Shown here piece after piece: positions 1 to 8,454 of a stretch of 45,773 bases of DNA (positions are counted from its first letter, which is position 1; every line of letters begins with the position of its first letter). This DNA comes from CAZISM01 sp964541895. Its GTDB lineage: Bacteria > Zhuqueibacterota > Zhuqueibacteria > Residuimicrobiales > Residuimicrobiaceae. The DNA is taken from the NCBI GenBank assembly GCA_964541895.1, contig CAZISM010000034.1:1-45773 (forward strand), written 5' to 3'. Both the position numbers and the translations under genes were made by a program. Under the pieces are notes generated by a model that worked only from the letters and a program-made list of their open reading frames with translations, had not been told where the DNA came from and did not search any database.

Positions 1-713
1 TCTTCATCGCTCATCGCGGCGGCATCATGCCCGGTTATCCGGAAAACACTTTGGCGGCGTTTCGGCAGGCCATTAAACTGGGCGCGGGGGTGATTGAAAT
101 CGATCTGCGCGGCAGCAAAGACGGTGAGATCGTGATCATGCACGATGAAACGGTTGACCGCACCACCAATGGACACGGCAGAGTCGCCGAACACACGCTC
201 GCAGAGCTTTTGCAACTGGATGCCGGTCAGGGCGAATCGATACCGACGTTCGAGCAGGTCCTGGAGCTGGTGCAGGGAACCGACGTCAAATTGCTGCTGG
301 ATATTAAAGAAGGCCGCACCTTGAACAGGGAACATACGGTTCACCTGGTGCGCCGACACAAGGCGGAGCGACAGGTTATCGTGGGACCGCGGACCGTTCA
401 GGATCTGCTCGAGTTCCGTCGCCTCGACCCGGAACTGCAGACGCTGGGTTTTATCAACCGCCCGGAGGACATTGATGCTTTTATAGCCGCCGGTGTCCAC
501 ATCATTCGGCTGTGGCCCAGGTGGATTTATGCTCAACCCGGTCTGATCGCCTCCATCCGCACACGAGGTATACCGGTGTGGGCGACGGCCGGTGCGGCCG
601 ATCGCGAAGAACTGAAAAATCTGATCAAGCTCGGGGTCAACGGCCTGTTATCCGACGACCCCGAGCTGACGCACTCGCTGGCTCTGGAACTTGACGAGAC
701 CGCCCGTCCTTGA
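1..713 (+). CDS. Glycerophosphodiester phosphodiesterase, 5' partial
   Basis: Hydrolyses glycerophosphodiesters to glycerol 3-phosphate and an alcohol; GDPD family, TIM-barrel fold. The frame is already open at the window edge and reads FIAHRGG before the first in-window ATG at 27. The true start is therefore upstream, because the HRG motif belongs to the active site. Family marks follow in order: the PENT segment, the E-I-D-L metal-ligand segment, and MHDETVDRTTNG with the second catalytic His. The C-terminal part carries the late-barrel segments (LLLDIKEG, and VWATAG near the end), so the 3' end looks complete. The stop lies 12 nt from the convergent stop of the next gene, and I see no terminator hairpin between them. 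Whether the missing N-terminus has a signal peptide cannot be told. Confidence 0.92.
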   Translation, partial: FIAHRGGIMPGYPENTLAAFRQAIKLGAGVIEIDLRGSKDGEIVIMHDETVDRTTNGHGRVAEHTLAELLQLDAGQGESIPTFEQVLELVQGTDVKLLLDIKEGRTLNREHTVHLVRRHKAERQVIVGPRTVQDLLEFRRLDPELQTLGFINRPEDIDAFIAAGVHIIRLWPRWIYAQPGLIASIRTRGIPVWATAGAADREELKNLIKLGVNGLLSDDPELTHSLALELDETARP

Positions 714-725
714 TCCGGCCCCTTC

Positions 726-3332
726 TTACTCCCCGTCCCCCGGATACGGCACATGGTACCCCTTGACCGCGTGCCAGATTATTCTGTTGAAAACACCCTC
801 TTCTATTTTATCCACGCCGGTCAAATCCTGCGCCATTGATTGTTCCGCCCAGTAAAGAGCGTCACCGCGCAAACTGGTCAGCGGCGGATTGAGTTCGTCC
901 AGGGGGATCGTGTTGGGCAATGCGCTATACGGCGTGAAATCCGCCTGTTCCATAAAGCAGTCCACCATAGGATCGGCCGCCAGGTCCAGTTGGTTCATCG
1001 GTGGCAGGCCGAGGATGCTTTCAATGGTGCGCACCATGGAAATCTGGCTGTACATCGTCGAAACCACCTGGCCACGTTTGGTATACGGACTGATGACCAG
1101 GCCGACCGTGCGGTGGCCGTCGACGTGATCCACACCGGCCTGCGGATCATCTTCCGTTACCAGAATACAGGTTTCGGGCCAGAATTTGCTTTTTGAGACG
1201 GCTTCGACAATTTGGCCCAACGCGAGGTCGTTATCCGCCACGCTGGCCCGCGGGGTCGGCCGGCCCGGTCGCGTTCCCGAAGTGTGGTCGTTGGGCAGCA
1301 ACATGATCATGAAATTGGGCAGATTATTTTTCTTTTCAAACTGGCGCAGCTCTTTGATGAATTCACGCGCGCGATACACATCCGGCACCGTGCCGGGAAA
1401 GCCGATAAAGGTCGGACACAAATAGGGCCGAAGCGTTTCCAGATTGGGGACGGCTCTGATCTTGACATTGCTGGTGCCATGCAGGTAGTCGTTATAGGCG
1501 TCCATGAACGTGGCGTCTTTCGGGGTGATGTCAGCATTGACAAACTCGCCATAGTCGCGGAACGTCAGGCCGTGGCGCAAGACATTGTCCCAGATAAAGC
1601 CGGAGCTCGCATACGCCAGCGCATCATCGCCGTCATAGGGATAGCTGCGCACCCAATCGCCAAAGGTCTTTTCGATATAATCGGTGGCATAGGCTTCATC
1701 GGTCCACTGATGGCCGTCGGCACTGAGAATGCCGCTGCAATAAAAATTGTCCAGCAGGACAAATGTTTCCACAAGGGCATGATGATTGGGCGTTACATCA
1801 CGACCGAACATCACCAGAGAGGTATCGCCGTTCCCCTGTTTCAGGTCGCCAAAGACCTGATCATAGGTCCGGTTTTCTTTAATAATGTACAACACGTGTT
1901 TAAAGACTGAAATCTCGCCGGGCTGAGTCGGCACCGGCACTTTCTTTAATTCCGACGCTTTCGCAGACCTGGCGGCATGTAACATCTTGCCTATTTGCTC
2001 CTGCTTTTTTGCCAGCAGGGTATTTTCCCGGGCCTGTGCGGTATACTCGGCCAGCATTTTTTCATCCGGGACTTTGATGATGGAAACCGAGCCGAGGTGA
2101 TCGTGCGAGTTGTGGCCGTTGCGGTCCGTCAGCATGTTGAGAGAACCATAGCCTTTGACATTGGCGACGAATAACAATTCGCCTTTGCTGTCCAGGACCA
2201 CCGATCCCGGGTACCAGCCGGTCGGGATATAGCCCTGGATGCGGCTCTGTTGCGCCGGCCCTCCGGCCGCAAGGCCAAGGCGGATACAGCAGATGGCATT
2301 ATCGGTGCCGTTGGCGACATAGAGAGAGGAACCATCCGGGGAGATCGCCAGGGCGTTCGGCGAACTGCCGAAGGGCAGGTCATCCTGCATGCGGGTCCTG
2401 ATGGTTTCACACACCTGGTCAGTGCGGGTGTCGATGACCGAGATAACATCGCTGTTGGCGCAGGCCACATAGAGGAACGACTGATCCGGGCTGAGCGCCA
2501 TGCCGGAGGGATGCAGGCCAACCTGGATGGTGCCGATTTCGTTCAAACTTTTCGCATCGAGCACGGAAACAGAACCGCTGTTGGCGATGCCAGTAGCAGG
2601 ATCCACCAGCACTTTGGATCCTGAACTGTTAGCTGTCACTTCCCCTTTTTGCGGCCGTCGTCCACCCCAGTTGGACACGTAAATTTTCTGCTCGGTCAAT
2701 ACGACCTCATAAGGCGCCATGCCCACGGCCACTGTGCGCACCCGTCCGTATGGCAATTCCACCACTGCCAGCACATTATAGCGGGACAGGGTGACGTATA
2801 GCCGTTTGCCGTCCTTGCTCAGCGCCAGGCCGCCGGGAGCCGGATCGCCGCTGATGGTTTCGCCGACATCGGCCCGTACTTGCACGATGGCCTCGGCGTC
2901 CAGTTTGGGCATGACAATGGACTCGCCCCAGCGCATGACGGTGCTGTTATCGAGCTCGGCGACGCGAACGCGATCCTGCGCCTCGGACACATAGATCTTT
3001 TTACCATCGGGCGACCAGGCGATGCCGGTCACCGCCGCTCCGCTTTTAGGATAGGGCAACGATTGCAGGACCACACGATCGCGAATACGGATCAGATCCA
3101 GAGATTTCCAGTTTTTGACCGCCAACCATTTTTCGTCCGCGCTCAGCGCCAGATCATTGGGACGCCCGGGCAAGGCGATTTGCAGACCGGCCGGCCGGAT
3201 GATCTGGTGTGTGGGCACCACATAGCTGCCGTCTTTTTGCGAGCCGACCTTTGCTTTGCTGATATCCTGTGCGAAGGCAAGTGCACAGGAGACCATGAGG
3301 AGGCTGATCGTGTTTTGAATTGAACACTTCAT
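726..3332 (-). CDS. Exported YVTN beta-propeller plus phosphoesterase-family protein
   Basis: About 868 residues. I start at the ATG at 3332 rather than the one at 3347, because GGAG lies 5 nt before it and the protein then begins with a clean signal peptide (MKCSIQNTISLLMVSCALAFAQ). Residues ~45-420 are repeated propeller blades of the YVTN/40-residue type (LALSPDQSFLYVACANSD, ALAISPDGSSLYVANGTD). From ~480 the protein matches the PF04185-type phosphoesterase family of the alkaline-phosphatase superfamily: YIIKENRTYDQVFGD, then SADGHQWTDEAYATDY, then VTEDDPQAGVDHVDGHR as likely metal and catalytic segments. The substrate is unknown. Family members include phospholipase C and acid phosphatases, but propeller fusions are usually uncharacterised. 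A good promoter lies at 3388-3416. Confidence 0.85.
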   Translation of the reverse strand: MKCSIQNTISLLMVSCALAFAQDISKAKVGSQKDGSYVVPTHQIIRPAGLQIALPGRPNDLALSADEKWLAVKNWKSLDLIRIRDRVVLQSLPYPKSGAAVTGIAWSPDGKKIYVSEAQDRVRVAELDNSTVMRWGESIVMPKLDAEAIVQVRADVGETISGDPAPGGLALSKDGKRLYVTLSRYNVLAVVELPYGRVRTVAVGMAPYEVVLTEQKIYVSNWGGRRPQKGEVTANSSGSKVLVDPATGIANSGSVSVLDAKSLNEIGTIQVGLHPSGMALSPDQSFLYVACANSDVISVIDTRTDQVCETIRTRMQDDLPFGSSPNALAISPDGSSLYVANGTDNAICCIRLGLAAGGPAQQSRIQGYIPTGWYPGSVVLDSKGELLFVANVKGYGSLNMLTDRNGHNSHDHLGSVSIIKVPDEKMLAEYTAQARENTLLAKKQEQIGKMLHAARSAKASELKKVPVPTQPGEISVFKHVLYIIKENRTYDQVFGDLKQGNGDTSLVMFGRDVTPNHHALVETFVLLDNFYCSGILSADGHQWTDEAYATDYIEKTFGDWVRSYPYDGDDALAYASSGFIWDNVLRHGLTFRDYGEFVNADITPKDATFMDAYNDYLHGTSNVKIRAVPNLETLRPYLCPTFIGFPGTVPDVYRAREFIKELRQFEKKNNLPNFMIMLLPNDHTSGTRPGRPTPRASVADNDLALGQIVEAVSKSKFWPETCILVTEDDPQAGVDHVDGHRTVGLVISPYTKRGQVVSTMYSQISMVRTIESILGLPPMNQLDLAADPMVDCFMEQADFTPYSALPNTIPLDELNPPLTSLRGDALYWAEQSMAQDLTGVDKIEEGVFNRIIWHAVKGYHVPYPGDGE

Positions 3333-3387
3333 GATCGCTCCAATCATATCGTTGAAAATGTCAATGGGGATTTACTACCTGCAGCGT

Positions 3388-3416
3388 AATATAACTATTA
3401 GGCAAGACTATGTCCA
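3388..3416 (-). promoter_or_regulatory. Sigma70-like promoter for the 726-3332 gene
   Basis: Reading the minus strand, TGGACA (3411-3416) is followed after exactly 17 nt by TATATT (3388-3393). This leaves a leader of about 50 nt to the ATG at 3332. Five of six bases match the -35 consensus and five of six the -10. Seen by eye only. Confidence 0.5.
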
Positions 3417-3543
3417 GAATTATTCTGCCGCCGCTGAGCAAGAGAGCGCGGGCGGAAAGTTCGTGCATCCGACAAAGTTGTCAAAATAATCACATAATTA
3501 TCAGCATTCCAGGCAGGTAATTCAGACCAGCCAAATCACATAC

Positions 3544-3571
3544 TTGTTTTTTAATGAATTACTAGTAACAT
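3544..3571 (+). promoter_or_regulatory. Possible promoter for the FGE-fold gene
   Basis: TTGTTT (3544-3549), 16 nt, then TAACAT (3566-3571), about 120 nt before the chosen start at 3695. The match is moderate and the surroundings are AT-rich, so chance is a real alternative. Apart from this and the minus-strand promoter, I see nothing else in the 3333-3694 gap. Confidence 0.3.
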
Positions 3572-3694
3572 TTCCGGGCACGCCTTTTGTATTGCCTTAT
3601 GCATCCTGCACAGCGAATCAGAGTGCAGGTGCCGCCTCCCGGATATTGTTCCTCATTATTTCGGATAAAAAAGATTAATCATCAGGAGTCTGTC

Positions 3695-4957
3695 ATGTCG
3701 AGTGCGTTCGAGTTCCCGCGTCTTCATAATGCGTTATGGCCACGCCCGGCCATAACGGTCTGGTTGCTCGCTGTTTTTGTCAACCTGCTCTGGGGTCAGG
3801 AAACAGCGCGCAAAAACGGCATGGTCTTGATCCCGGCCCGGAACGCCAGTTACACCATCGGTTCCAGCAGCGGTTTCGACAACGAGGCGCCGATGCATAC
3901 GGTTACGTTCAGCCACAGCTTTTATATGGACACCACCGAGGTAACACAAAAGCAGTATCGCCAGGTCATGTCGGCTGTGTACAGTCAGTACGCAGAACCC
4001 ACCTGGAACGTTCAACATGGCGTCGGCGATACCTATCCGGTTTATGCGGTCGAGTGGGGCGACGCCGCTCTCTATTGTAACGCGCGCAGCAAGCTGGAAG
4101 GTCTGGATACAGCCTATCAGTATATCGCCCTATCCGGGCATCCCGGCGACGGCTGCTCTCTGGACGGCGTGGTGACGCGATGGACCAGCAACGGCTATCG
4201 TCTGGCCACAGAGGCTGAATGGGAATTTGCCTGCCGCGCCGGTTCCTCCAGCGACTATTACTGGGGCAAAAACGCCGTTAATTATCCAGCCACCGCGGCA
4301 GATACGGCAGAATGTAATGCCTATGCCGTGTGGGCCGGCAATGCCTGGAACTATCATGCCGAACACGCGGACTTTGGCACGCACCAGGTCGCCACGAAAA
4401 AGCCCAACGCCTTCGGCTTGTATGATATGTGCGGTAATGTCTTTGAGTGGATTAATGACTGGTACCTTGAGTACGGTGAAGCGGCGGTTACCGATCCGAC
4501 AGGCGCAGAATTCGAGAGCTACCGCTATGTCCGCGGCGGCAGCTGGGGCAATGGTTCGGAATACCTGCGCTCCGCCAACCGCTCCTTCGCCAGTCCGGAT
4601 TATTATATCTACTTTTGCGGTTTTCGCACCGTGTTGCCGGTAACCACAACGGCCGTCGGCCGGCACGTTACGGACGACGGCCAAACCGTCACCGGGTTTC
4701 AATTGCAGCAAAATTATCCCAATCCCTTTAATCCAACCACTGCTATCTGTTTTCATCTGCCGACCAGCCAGCCGGTCACGCTGGCGGTATATGATGTGAC
4801 TGGACGTCTGGTAGCCACACTCCTCAATCAGCAGGTATTGACTGCCGGAGCCCACACCGTCCGCTTTGAAGCCAAAGATATTCCGGCCGGCGTTTATTAC
4901 TATCGTCTGCGTACGCCGGAACAAACAGCTGTAAAAAAAATGGTTCTCGTTCGCTAA
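3695..4957 (+). CDS. Exported SUMF1/FGE-fold protein with type IX sorting domain, lacking FGE cysteines
   Basis: 420 residues from the ATG at 3695, which has AGGAG 6 nt upstream; the upstream ATG at 3587 has no such site. Residues 1-35 form a signal peptide ending near LLWGQ. Residues ~42-318 are a formylglycine-generating-enzyme (SUMF1, PF03781) fold: GMVLIPA, TTEVTQKQY, YRLATEAEWEFACRAG, FGLYDMCGNVFEW and YVRGGSW. True FGE has two catalytic Cys just after the RGGS segment; here it reads WGNGSEYLRSANRS with none, so formylglycine synthesis is unlikely. Residues ~334-420 are a C-terminal sorting domain (QQNYPNPFNPTTAI, then YDVTGRLVATL, PAGVYYYRL, KKMVLVR). I infer an extracellular or surface-attached binding or structural role. 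Confidence 0.85.
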   Translation: MSSAFEFPRLHNALWPRPAITVWLLAVFVNLLWGQETARKNGMVLIPARNASYTIGSSSGFDNEAPMHTVTFSHSFYMDTTEVTQKQYRQVMSAVYSQYAEPTWNVQHGVGDTYPVYAVEWGDAALYCNARSKLEGLDTAYQYIALSGHPGDGCSLDGVVTRWTSNGYRLATEAEWEFACRAGSSSDYYWGKNAVNYPATAADTAECNAYAVWAGNAWNYHAEHADFGTHQVATKKPNAFGLYDMCGNVFEWINDWYLEYGEAAVTDPTGAEFESYRYVRGGSWGNGSEYLRSANRSFASPDYYIYFCGFRTVLPVTTTAVGRHVTDDGQTVTGFQLQQNYPNPFNPTTAICFHLPTSQPVTLAVYDVTGRLVATLLNQQVLTAGAHTVRFEAKDIPAGVYYYRLRTPEQTAVKKMVLVR

Positions 4958-4962
4958 GAGTG

Positions 4963-4976
4963 TGTCGGATCCGACA
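4963..4976. promoter_or_regulatory. Perfect 14-bp palindrome between 3695-4957 and 5038-6312
   Basis: TGTCGGATCCGACA is a gapless perfect palindrome 6 nt after the stop at 4957, followed by TTT. It could fold as a short hairpin (5-bp stem, GATC loop) and end transcription weakly. It could also be a dimer-binding operator, since a candidate promoter for the next gene begins 2 nt later. Confidence 0.4.
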
Positions 4977-4977
4977 T

Positions 4978-5007
4978 TTGGCTCCGATACATTCGGTTTA
5001 GTAATAT
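4978..5007 (+). promoter_or_regulatory. Possible promoter for the arylsulfotransferase-like gene
   Basis: TTGGCT (4978-4983), 18 nt, TAATAT (5002-5007), with the ATG 31 nt beyond at 5038. The -35 is imperfect. The palindrome at 4963-4976 abuts the -35. Confidence 0.35.
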
Positions 5008-5037
5008 ACGCCGTATTACACAAATAGAGGAGAAGAA

Positions 5038-6312
5038 ATGAAACGATTCGCCATATGGTTCTATGCCGCGCTGTTGGTAATGGCAGCGACGGCATTGATG
5101 TGCAAGAAAAATCCTGCCGGTGAAGAAGAAAAGGTGAGCGGCGCCGTGTCCGACGGTTATACGCTGTTCGGCACCAACGACGGCCGCACCACCTACCTCA
5201 TCGACATGAACGGTAAAACCGTACACACCTGGAGCCATTCGCGCAGCGGCGGCTATGCGGTCTATCTGCTGGAAAACAGCAACATTCTCCGCACGGCGCA
5301 GGCCGCCAACAGCGTCTTCAACGGCGGCGGCAGCGCCGGCTATGTCCAGGAGATCGACTGGAACGGCAACGTCGTCTGGGAGTATCTCTATTCCAGTTCT
5401 ACCGTGCTCGCTCATCACGATATCGAACCCATGCCCAACGGGAATGTCCTCATCATCGCCTGGGAGGTCAAGTCCGCCAGCGAAGCCAGAGCCGCCGGCA
5501 GAAAAACCTCAGCCACCATCTGGCCGGATCATGTCATCGAGGTCGACAAATCCACCTCCCGGATCGTCTGGCAATGGCACGCCTGGGACCATTTGATCCA
5601 GGATTACGATCAAACCAAAGCCAATTATGGCATCGTCGGCGAACATCCCGAACTCATTGACGTCAACCTCGGGGTTTCCGCTTCGTCCGGACCCGGCGGC
5701 GGCGGCGACTGGCTGCACATGAACGGCATCTCCTACAACGCCGAGCTCGATCAGATCGCCATCACCTCCCACAATATGAGTGAGCTCTATGTCATCGACC
5801 ACAGCACCACTGCGGAACAGGCCGCCGGGCATAGCGGCGGCAAATACGGCAAGGGCGGTGACCTCCTCTATCGCTGGGGCAAACCGTCCAACTATCGCGC
5901 CTCCGGCACCACCTATTTCAGCGTCGTCCACTCTCCTTATTGGATCCCCAGCGGCCTGCCCGGCGCCGGCCATATCATCGCCTTCAACAACGGCACCAGC
6001 AGCCGCGCCTCCAGCGTCATTGAAATCACCCCTCCTGTGCAGAGCGATGGCTCATATGCCTTTACATCCGGATCCGGCTATGGTCCGGCGGCGCCAACCT
6101 GGACCTATAGCAACGGCACCGGCTTTTATTCCTCCAACCAGGGCTGCTGTCAGCGTCTGGCCGACGGCCATACCCTCATCACCGACCCCGACAGCGGCTA
6201 TCTCTTTGAAGTGGATCAAAACAAACAGAAAGCATGGGAATATAAATTCTCCGGACAGATCGCCCGCTCGCAACGATATGCGGCAGGGTACGCCGGCCTG
6301 AGCAAACTCTAA
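5038..6312 (+). CDS. Arylsulfotransferase-like exported protein (ASST family), likely lipoprotein
   Basis: 424 residues; AGGAGAAGAA directly precedes the ATG. The N-terminus is a signal sequence ending ATALMC-KK, a weak lipobox, so lipid anchoring is plausible but not certain. The rest is the six-bladed propeller typical of arylsulfotransferases (PF05935/PF14269 group): GYTLFGTNDGRTTYLID, VQEIDWNGNVVWEY, AHHDIEPMPNGNVLIIAWE, a middle WLHMNGISYN with the conserved His, and a closing blade ending SGYLFEVDQNKQKAWEY. Characterised members move sulfate between phenols; many homologues have unknown acceptors. The gene sits 16 nt before the CotH-like gene and is probably cotranscribed with it. Confidence 0.8.
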   Translation: MKRFAIWFYAALLVMAATALMCKKNPAGEEEKVSGAVSDGYTLFGTNDGRTTYLIDMNGKTVHTWSHSRSGGYAVYLLENSNILRTAQAANSVFNGGGSAGYVQEIDWNGNVVWEYLYSSSTVLAHHDIEPMPNGNVLIIAWEVKSASEARAAGRKTSATIWPDHVIEVDKSTSRIVWQWHAWDHLIQDYDQTKANYGIVGEHPELIDVNLGVSASSGPGGGGDWLHMNGISYNAELDQIAITSHNMSELYVIDHSTTAEQAAGHSGGKYGKGGDLLYRWGKPSNYRASGTTYFSVVHSPYWIPSGLPGAGHIIAFNNGTSSRASSVIEITPPVQSDGSYAFTSGSGYGPAAPTWTYSNGTGFYSSNQGCCQRLADGHTLITDPDSGYLFEVDQNKQKAWEYKFSGQIARSQRYAAGYAGLSKL

Positions 6313-6328
6313 ATCATCTGGAGGCACT

Positions 6329-8350
6329 GTGAAGAAACATTTAAACATCTTTACGCGGCTCTGCCTGACCGGCATGCTGCTGCAGATTGCGATTACGACG
6401 GCCGCCAGGGCGCAACAGGCGCTGGTGTTGAACGAATTCCTGGCCGACAATACAAGCTTTGCGGATACCACCGATAAAGCGTTTGACGATTGGATCGAAA
6501 TATATAATAACAGTGCCGAGCCTGTTCCATTGTCACACTACTATCTGACCGACAGCAAAGCATCGCCGTGTCAATGGCAATTTCCCGACATCACCATCGC
6601 GCCGAAAGAGTTCCTGCTGATTTGGGCGGACAGTGACAGGGATCCGACCGGCCTGCACGCCAATTTCAAACTTGGCAAGGGCGGCGAATTTCTCGGCCTG
6701 TATACGGTCAGCGGTCCTGACACTGTGGCGGTAGATTCATTGACCTTCGGCGTACAATCCACCAACGTCTCGCAAGGCCGCTATCCGGATGGCACCGGCG
6801 CCTGGCGATTTTTTGACGTTCCCTCGCCGGCGGCGGTCAACCGGCTGGATCAGGCCGTCGATTATTCAGGCCTGGTATTCGATGACAGCAAAGTGCACAA
6901 ATGGGAACTGCACTTTTTTACTCCCAACTGGCCGGACTCGCTGGAGTATTACTATCAGCACGGTGAAGTCTATATGCCGGCACAGCTGAAATACGAAGGC
7001 TTTGTCTTTGATACGGTGGGGGTACGCTATAAAGGCAACTCGTCCTTCATGATGTCGCGCAATTCCATCAAACAACCGCTCAAGGTAAAATTCAACAAAT
7101 ACCGCAAAGGCCAGACCGTGTACGGCATCAAAGAAATCAATTTTTCCAACTGCGTCAAAGATCCGAGCTTTATGCGGGAAAAACTGGCATATGATATCGC
7201 CCATACCATTATGCCGGCGCCGCGAGCCGTTTATGCCAATATCTATGTGGACGGCGCACTGATCGGACTCTATGTGCAGGTGGAGCAGGTGGATGAACTG
7301 TTCCTCAAGCGATACTATGACAACGTCACGGGAAACCTGTACAAGGCTGGAGATTCCGGAACCAGTCTGGAGTACCTGGGCCCGGACAGCTCCAAATACA
7401 GCGCCGGACTGGAACTGAAAACCAACGAGGAGCGCAACGACTGGTCCGGCATCATCCGTATGCTCGACCTGCTCAACAATACGCCGGCTGCAACCTTTAA
7501 CGAAACCGTGGGGCAGGTTCTGGACCTGGACCTGGCCTGCCGTCTGCTGGCTTTCAATATGGTGCTGTCCAATTTCGACAGTTATACCGGATCCGGCCGG
7601 AATTTTTATCTCTACGATGAACCGCAGAGCGGCCGGTTTCAAATGATGCCGTGGGATTTGAATGAAGCGTTTGGGGCGTATAACAATAACTGGAATGTGA
7701 TTACGGTGGACATCATCAACACCGGCAATCTGGCGGTGCGGCCTTTGACGCGAAGAATTCTGGAGAACACAACCTGGCGGGGCAAATATCTCGCATATAT
7801 CCAGAAACTGATCAGCGGACCAGCCTCTGCGGATTCCGTAGCGGCCAAAGTGGCGACATGGCGAACGTTTCTCGACAGCCATGTGCAGGCGGATCAGAAC
7901 AAAATGTATAGTTATGCACAATTCCTGCAAAACCTGAACACCACCACCACCATCAACATGGGCATCGCCGTTCCCGGCCTCACTTCCTTCAGCGCCGCCC
8001 GGAACAGCCAATTGGCCTCACAGCTGCAAACATATGGCACGGCGGTGGTGTCTGCAACAGCGTCGGCCCCGCTGACGTTCCAGCTTTACCAGAACTATCC
8101 CAATCCCTTTAATCCGGCCACCACCATCAACTATGCCATTCCGCTGGATGCCCGGGTAGCGCTGGTCGTCTACGATATCCTGGGCAAAGAGATCGCCACC
8201 CTGGTGGACCGGGAGCAGATGGCGGGAGAATACTCGGCTGCTTTTTCAGGTCACACCCTGCCCAGCGGCGTATATTTTGTGCGCTGCACGGCTCGATTCG
8301 CCGGCGGCCGCACCATGGTTCGCGAACAAAAGATGCTGCTGTTGAAATAG
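6329..8350 (+). CDS. CotH-kinase-like secreted protein with lamin-tail domain and type IX sorting domain
   Basis: 673 residues. The start is GTG at 6329 with GGAGG 4 nt upstream. Signal peptide ~1-28 (ends AARAQQ). Residues ~30-145 form a lamin-tail (LTD) domain: LVLNEFLADN, DDWIEIYNNS, YYLTDSKA. Residues ~190-530 match the CotH family of atypical protein kinases: YKGNSSF, then PLKVKFNKY, then REKLAYDI, YVDGALIGLYVQVEQVDE, and MPWDLNEAFG with the likely metal-binding Asp. The last ~92 residues are a sorting domain (FQLYQNYPNPFNPATTINY through QKMLLLK). CotH phosphorylates spore-coat proteins in Bacillus. Here the target would be outside the cell or on the surface, and whether kinase activity remains is untested. 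Confidence 0.88.
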   Translation: MKKHLNIFTRLCLTGMLLQIAITTAARAQQALVLNEFLADNTSFADTTDKAFDDWIEIYNNSAEPVPLSHYYLTDSKASPCQWQFPDITIAPKEFLLIWADSDRDPTGLHANFKLGKGGEFLGLYTVSGPDTVAVDSLTFGVQSTNVSQGRYPDGTGAWRFFDVPSPAAVNRLDQAVDYSGLVFDDSKVHKWELHFFTPNWPDSLEYYYQHGEVYMPAQLKYEGFVFDTVGVRYKGNSSFMMSRNSIKQPLKVKFNKYRKGQTVYGIKEINFSNCVKDPSFMREKLAYDIAHTIMPAPRAVYANIYVDGALIGLYVQVEQVDELFLKRYYDNVTGNLYKAGDSGTSLEYLGPDSSKYSAGLELKTNEERNDWSGIIRMLDLLNNTPAATFNETVGQVLDLDLACRLLAFNMVLSNFDSYTGSGRNFYLYDEPQSGRFQMMPWDLNEAFGAYNNNWNVITVDIINTGNLAVRPLTRRILENTTWRGKYLAYIQKLISGPASADSVAAKVATWRTFLDSHVQADQNKMYSYAQFLQNLNTTTTINMGIAVPGLTSFSAARNSQLASQLQTYGTAVVSATASAPLTFQLYQNYPNPFNPATTINYAIPLDARVALVVYDILGKEIATLVDREQMAGEYSAAFSGHTLPSGVYFVRCTARFAGGRTMVREQKMLLLK

Positions 8351-8383
8351 GCCAGAGTTGAACGATTTGCGCTTATAAATACA

Positions 8384-8404
8384 GCCGAAGCGAGACGCTT
8401 CGGC
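8384..8404. repeat. Palindromic repeat, copy 1
   Basis: A 9-bp perfect stem GCCGAAGCG / CGCTTCGGC around a 3-nt loop AGA, in the 104-bp gap between the convergent CotH-like and GH127 genes. The same sequence recurs in the opposite orientation at 34584-34604, with the flanking base pair also matching. This points to an interspersed repeat family. Read on the minus strand it is followed by TGTATTTATAA, so it may also help end the GH127 transcript. Confidence 0.7.
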
Positions 8405-8454
8405 CACACCATCGATCAATTCAGGTAACAGCTAACCGTTCGCCGGCGGTCGGT

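Noticed and set aside
3695..4957. Active formylglycine-generating enzyme
   Set aside because: The catalytic Cys pair is absent after the RGGSW motif and the protein is exported with a sorting tail.
6866..8011. 381-residue minus-strand frame over the CotH-like gene
   Set aside because: It is antisense to conserved CotH segments and shows no family signature.
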